A DNA stretch of 64,000 nucleotides from Amycolatopsis bullii (GTDB lineage Bacteria; Actinomycetota; Actinomycetes; Mycobacteriales; Pseudonocardiaceae): contig NZ_BNAW01000007.1 in assembly GCF_014654205.1 (NCBI RefSeq), forward strand, positions 124,001-188,000, written 5' to 3'. The translations under genes and the position numbers were made by a program. Numbering within the stretch: the stretch's first letter is position 1; each line of letters starts with the position of its first letter. Shown piece after piece: positions 61,007 to 64,000 of this stretch. The notes under the pieces are model-generated. The model was given only the letters and a program-made list of their open reading frames with translations. It was not told the DNA's origin and made no database searches.

Positions 61007-62211
61007 GCCGCCTGGTGGTGATCGTCGCGCCCGGTTCGCGCGGTGATGTCCAGCCCTGCGTGGCCCTCGGCCGGGGTCTGGCCGCCGCCGGGGATCGGGT
61101 TCGCGTGCTGGCCGCTCCCGGGTTCCGGAGCCTCGTCGAATCGCACGGGCTCGGCTTCGCGCCCCTCTCCGCCGACCCCGCCACGATCCTCGGCTCCGCT
61201 GCCGGGCAGGCCTGGACCGCCGGGCCCCGCCGGCGGTTCCTGTCCGGGCTGCGGGCAGTCCTGCGGCCCGTGCTCGACCGGCTGCTCGCCGATGTCCACG
61301 CCGGTGCCGCCGGAGCCGAGTTCGTGCTCGCCCCCTCGCTCGGCTTCCTCGGCGCGCACCTGGGCGCCCACCTCGGCGTGCCCCATGCCGAACTGCACTA
61401 CCAGCCCAGCGTCCCCACCCGAGCCTTCGCCCACCCGCTCCTGCCCGGCGCCGCCCGCCTCGGCCCGTGGGGACGGCACCTCAGCTTCACCGCCGTCGAC
61501 ACCCTCGCCTGGCAGGTTCTGCGCCCCGAGATCGACCGCTGGCGCGCCGAAACGCTCGGCCTCCCCAAAGCCGGGCCACGCGGGCCGCAACGACGGTCGC
61601 CCGTGCTGTGCGGGTTCTCCGACGCCGTCGTCCCACGGCCGCCGGACTGGCCCGCCCGCGTGCACGTCACCGGCTACTGGTTCCTCGACACCGCGAACCC
61701 GCGCCCGGACTCCCGGCTGCGCGACTTCCTCGCCGCGGGGCCGCCGCCGGTGTACGTCGGCTTCGGCAGCATGCAACCGGACAACGCCGAGCGGACGTTC
61801 GACGTCGTCCGGAAAGCGTTGCGCCGGACCGGGCTGCGCGGTGTCCTCGGTGCCGGGGTCGACGACGATGACCTGCTGGTCGCCGGGGACGTCCCGCACG
61901 AGTGGCTCTTCCCGCGCACCGCCGCCGTCGTCCACCACGGCGGGGCCGGGACCACCGCCGCCGGGCTGCGGGCCGGGGTGCCCACGCTGGTCTGCCCGGT
62001 CTTCTCCGACCAGCCGTACTGGGGCGACCGGGTGGCGCGGCTCAGCGCCGGCCCGGAACCACTGCCGCTCGCGCACCTCGACGTCGACGTGCTGACCGCG
62101 CGGCTGCGGGAGCTCACGGAAAACCCGCTGTTCCGGCGCGGCGCGCAGTACGTCGGTGCGCGCCTGCGAGCCGAGGACGGCGTCGCGCACGCGTGTTCGG
62201 TGCTCGGATAG
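61003..62211 (+). CDS. GT1-family (UGT-like) glycosyltransferase
   Basis: A 402-residue GT-B enzyme of the sterol glucosyltransferase/MGT type. APGSRGDVQPCVALGRGL is the N-terminal acceptor-domain hallmark, VYVGFGSMQ opens the donor domain, and VHHGGAGTTAAGLRAGVPT is the nucleotide-sugar motif. It transfers a sugar from an NDP-sugar to a lipid or polyketide in the cytosol. As the last gene of the operon it suggests the final product is a glycolipid, glycosylated before export by the MFS protein of the sister operon. GTG 61003 overlaps the SDR stop. Confidence 0.92.
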   Translation: MSRLVVIVAPGSRGDVQPCVALGRGLAAAGDRVRVLAAPGFRSLVESHGLGFAPLSADPATILGSAAGQAWTAGPRRRFLSGLRAVLRPVLDRLLADVHAGAAGAEFVLAPSLGFLGAHLGAHLGVPHAELHYQPSVPTRAFAHPLLPGAARLGPWGRHLSFTAVDTLAWQVLRPEIDRWRAETLGLPKAGPRGPQRRSPVLCGFSDAVVPRPPDWPARVHVTGYWFLDTANPRPDSRLRDFLAAGPPPVYVGFGSMQPDNAERTFDVVRKALRRTGLRGVLGAGVDDDDLLVAGDVPHEWLFPRTAAVVHHGGAGTTAAGLRAGVPTLVCPVFSDQPYWGDRVARLSAGPEPLPLAHLDVDVLTARLRELTENPLFRRGAQYVGARLRAEDGVAHACSVLG

Positions 62212-63201
62212 TCAGGCGAAGAGCGCCAGCGCGAGGCCGCCGCCGACGATGAGCACGCAGGCCGCGATCGTCGTGCGGCGGTAGTGCAGGATCAGGGCCG
62301 CGAACTCGCGCAGCAGCGCGCTCGGCAGGAAGTACCGGGCCGTCGGCGAGCCCGTGGCCTGGAACGGCAGGCCGAGCCGGCGGCACTCCACCGCCGTGCG
62401 GAACACGTGGTAGTTGCTGGTCACCGCCACCACGCGACGTGCGCCCTCGGGCAGCAGCGCGGCCGAAAACCGGAGGTTCTCCTCGGTCGTGCGGGCCCGG
62501 TCCTCACGGCGGATCCGGTCGTCCGGCACGCCGCGGTCCCGCAGGTAGGCGTGCATCGCCTCGGCTTCGGTGACCGTCTCGCCCGGTCCGCGCCCGCCGG
62601 AGACGACCAGCAGCGGCGGCGTCGGTTCCCGGGCTTGGAGCCGCAGCGCGCGTTCGAGGCGCCCGGCGAGCAGCGGCGGCACGCGCTCGCCGTCCAGGCC
62701 GCAGCCGAGCACGATGATCGCGTCGAACCCGCTGCGGCGCCCGATCCGGCTGTACACCACGGAGTACACCAGCAGCGACAGGAACAGGAACCCGAAGTAG
62801 CCGGCCAGCAGGACCGCGATGGCGACGAGCGCCGAACCCCACCGGCCGAGCGGCGCGAAGGCCAGTGCCTCCAGCGCGAGCAGCCCGGCGCCGAGGCCCA
62901 GTGACAACAGGTTCCCGGCGCTGCGCCCTTCCCACCGCCACATCCGCACGCCGTTGGCGATGAGCGCGGTGGGCAGCACGAGTGCGACGAGCACCGCCAC
63001 GACACCGAGCAACCCGGCCAGCACCGGCGTCAGCCACTCCAGGTGCAGCGCCGCGCGCAGCAGCCACAACGCGGTGAGCAGCAGCGCCAAGCCGAGCCAG
63101 ACGGCGTTGCCCAGCCGCCGCGGTTCGCGCGCCAGCCGGGCGGCGAACACGACGAGGGCCACCCCGGCGGCGACCGGCAGCACCGCACCGGCGACGTTCA
63201 C
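62212..63201 (-). CDS. YdcF/DUF218-family membrane protein
   Basis: A 329-residue protein with about five N-terminal membrane helices (residues 1-155), a DUF218 domain (AIIVLGCGLDGERVPP, LLVVSGGRGPGETVTEAEAM, VTSNYHVFRTAVECRRLGL) and one more helix at the end (TTIAACVLIVGGGLALAL). Relatives (SanA, YdcF, ElyC) act in envelope and peptidoglycan precursor homeostasis; the actinobacterial form is uncharacterised. GTG 63201 is used. It converges with the glycosyltransferase gene, the stops abutting exactly, so it is probably not part of the lipid cluster, although an envelope role would be compatible. Confidence 0.88.
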   Translation of the reverse strand: MNVAGAVLPVAAGVALVVFAARLAREPRRLGNAVWLGLALLLTALWLLRAALHLEWLTPVLAGLLGVVAVLVALVLPTALIANGVRMWRWEGRSAGNLLSLGLGAGLLALEALAFAPLGRWGSALVAIAVLLAGYFGFLFLSLLVYSVVYSRIGRRSGFDAIIVLGCGLDGERVPPLLAGRLERALRLQAREPTPPLLVVSGGRGPGETVTEAEAMHAYLRDRGVPDDRIRREDRARTTEENLRFSAALLPEGARRVVAVTSNYHVFRTAVECRRLGLPFQATGSPTARYFLPSALLREFAALILHYRRTTIAACVLIVGGGLALALFA

Positions 63202-63263
63202 CCCGGCCTCCTCCCCATGCGGGCTCCAACCTAGCCGGAGGCCCCTCGGAAGGGTGATCTGGC

Positions 63264-63638
63264 ATGGTGGACGGCGTGACCGATCGTCGACCGGCGTTCG
63301 TGCTGCACGAGCACTTCCGCCCGCGGCACCACTTCGACCTGCGGCTGGAGGAGGACGGCGTGCTGCGGTCGTGGGCGGTGCCCCGCGGTCTCCCGCCGGA
63401 CCCGGCAGGCGACCGGCTGGCGGTCGCCGTGCCCGACCACGCCCTCGACCACCTGGCCTACGAGGACGAGACGAAGAAGATCGCCGACACCGGCTGGTGG
63501 GAGGAGCACGACCGCACGGCCAAGCGCATCCTGTTCACCCTGCACGGCCGGTCGGGCGCGGTCCGGTACGCGCTGATCCGCACGGCGCGTGACTGGCTTC
63601 TGCACCGCACCCGCGACCAGCCCGGCCCGGTTCGCTGA
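63264..63638 (+). CDS. Stand-alone LigD-type 3'-phosphoesterase
   Basis: A 124-residue protein equal to the phosphoesterase domain of LigD. FVLHEHFRPRHHFDLRLEED and VLRSWAVPRGLPPDP hold the expected His, Asp and Arg metal and phosphate ligands, and AYEDETKKIADTGWWEEHD completes the fold. It heals 3' ends for non-homologous end joining. It lacks the ligase and polymerase domains of full LigD; in many actinomycetes these are separate genes. The end (LLHRTRDQPGPVR) runs into the 21-nt repeat region. Confidence 0.92.
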   Translation: MVDGVTDRRPAFVLHEHFRPRHHFDLRLEEDGVLRSWAVPRGLPPDPAGDRLAVAVPDHALDHLAYEDETKKIADTGWWEEHDRTAKRILFTLHGRSGAVRYALIRTARDWLLHRTRDQPGPVR

Positions 63639-63640
63639 CC

Positions 63641-63711
63641 GGAACCAGCGTGATCAGAGCCGGGACTCGCGTGATCAGACCCGTAACTGGCGTGATCGGG
63701 GCCGGAACCGG
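63641..63711. repeat. 21-nt-period repeat array overlapping convergent gene ends
   Basis: Three 21-base units (63641-63661, 63662-63682, 63683-63703) share a GCGTGATC core flanked by GG-AC and GCC-type ends; a partial fourth begins at 63704 (GGAACC). The array starts just after the LigD-phosphoesterase stop and extends into the last codons of the minus-strand membrane protein, so it sits at a convergent junction. Same period and core style as the array at 40903. Confidence 0.75.
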
Positions 63712-64000
63712 ACCCCGGTCGGCATCGCCCGGTGGGCCCAGTACCCCAGAACTCCCAGCAGCACGATCTCCAGGACCATCATCAGCCGCTCCACCAGGCC
63801 CGTCGCCACCGTCGGCAGGTGGCCGCCGAAGATGACGTTCACCGCGAACGGGACGATGAACGGCAGGTAGAACGGGATCGCCGCCAGCGCCAGCCGCCGC
63901 GACCACGTCGCGCACCGCCGCCAGCGCGGGTCGTCGCGGTGGCGGCGGCCCAGCGCCCAGCCGACCACCGGCAGGCTCAGGCACGTCACCGCCGAGGCGT
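63675..64000 (-). CDS. DUF998-like membrane protein, C-terminal part
   Basis: The window ends inside this minus-strand gene. The visible 107 residues include two or three membrane segments (LSLPVVGWALG, LALAAIPFYLPFIVPFAV, LVERLMMVLEIVLLGVLGYWAHR) and a basic tail ending RSRQLRV. The helix spacing resembles the C-terminal half of DUF998 proteins, six-helix membrane proteins of unknown role. The frame is open to the window edge (ASAVTCLSLP), so the start is outside. The last 12 codons lie within the 21-nt repeat array. Confidence 0.6.
   Translation of the reverse strand, partial: ASAVTCLSLPVVGWALGRRHRDDPRWRRCATWSRRLALAAIPFYLPFIVPFAVNVIFGGHLPTVATGLVERLMMVLEIVLLGVLGYWAHRAMPTGVRFRPRSRQLRV

Noticed and set aside
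1..64000. tRNA, rRNA, riboswitch and insertion sequence search by eye
   Set aside because: No cloverleaf with a CCA-type end, no rRNA-like block, no known riboswitch core and no transposase motif were recognised; a covariance-model search would be needed to be certain.

Overview
The window is very GC-rich DNA with strong G/C third-position bias, GTG starts and many 4-base stop/start overlaps. Together with a SARP regulator, two PucR-type regulators, an actinobacterial GlgA/GlgC pair, a LigD-type 3'-phosphoesterase, a DUF385-type protein and sigma-B-like promoters, this points to a filamentous actinomycete, most likely Pseudonocardiaceae and Amycolatopsis-like (inference). No tRNA, rRNA, CRISPR array or insertion sequence was recognised.

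Region 1 (1-13585) is a pectin-use locus. It runs from a carbohydrate ABC importer (binding-protein end, two permeases, DUF624 protein) through two Gfo/Idh/MocA oxidoreductases and a DUF6807/PmoA-type protein into secreted enzymes: PL1 and PL3 pectate lyases, a CE8 pectinesterase, a GH43 arabinanase and a GH35 beta-galactosidase. Two of these genes have a promoter followed at once by a LacI-type palindrome. Region 2 (13682-25810) is mixed: an amidohydrolase, a STAS protein, a SARP regulator divergent from a small secreted protein with three 11-bp-spaced heptamers between them, a decayed cupin/TetR pair, a universal stress protein, a prepilin peptidase, an operon of five small mostly secreted proteins, a TIGR01777 oxidoreductase and a PucR-like regulator. 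Region 3 (26076-41311) has an esterase, a quinone reductase, glgA-glgC, an SdrD-B-like surface protein, a second STAS protein, a MerR-type regulator, a large GH2 enzyme with an inserted F5/8C domain, a truncated Ro60/TROVE-like protein and a PucR regulator. Region 4 (41141-50650) has an EF-G-like GTPase behind a possible leader peptide, a class V aminotransferase, a frameshifted GT87 mannosyltransferase, an SRPBCC protein, a MarR locus with its operator, and a frameshifted FeS-type photolyase-related gene.

Region 5 (50505-62211) is the most interesting part. Two divergent, translationally coupled operons encode a FadD32-like fatty-acyl-AMP ligase, a Pks13-like ACP-KS-AT-ACP-TE synthase, an MFS exporter and a small secreted protein on one strand, and an antigen-85-like secreted acyltransferase, a short-chain reductase and a glycosyltransferase on the other. 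This repeats the activation-condensation-reduction-transfer logic of mycolic acid assembly in a compact form, with an exporter and a glycosyltransferase added. If the host is Amycolatopsis-like, a genus described as lacking mycolic acids, the product would be a different branched acyl glycolipid (inference).

The right end has a YdcF-family membrane protein, a stand-alone LigD phosphoesterase domain and the end of a DUF998-like membrane protein. Three loci (19999-20138, 40903-41049, 63641-63711) carry the same kind of 21-nt-period, partly palindromic repeat. Two genes are broken by single-base losses that one added C would repair; these may be real mutations or assembly errors.
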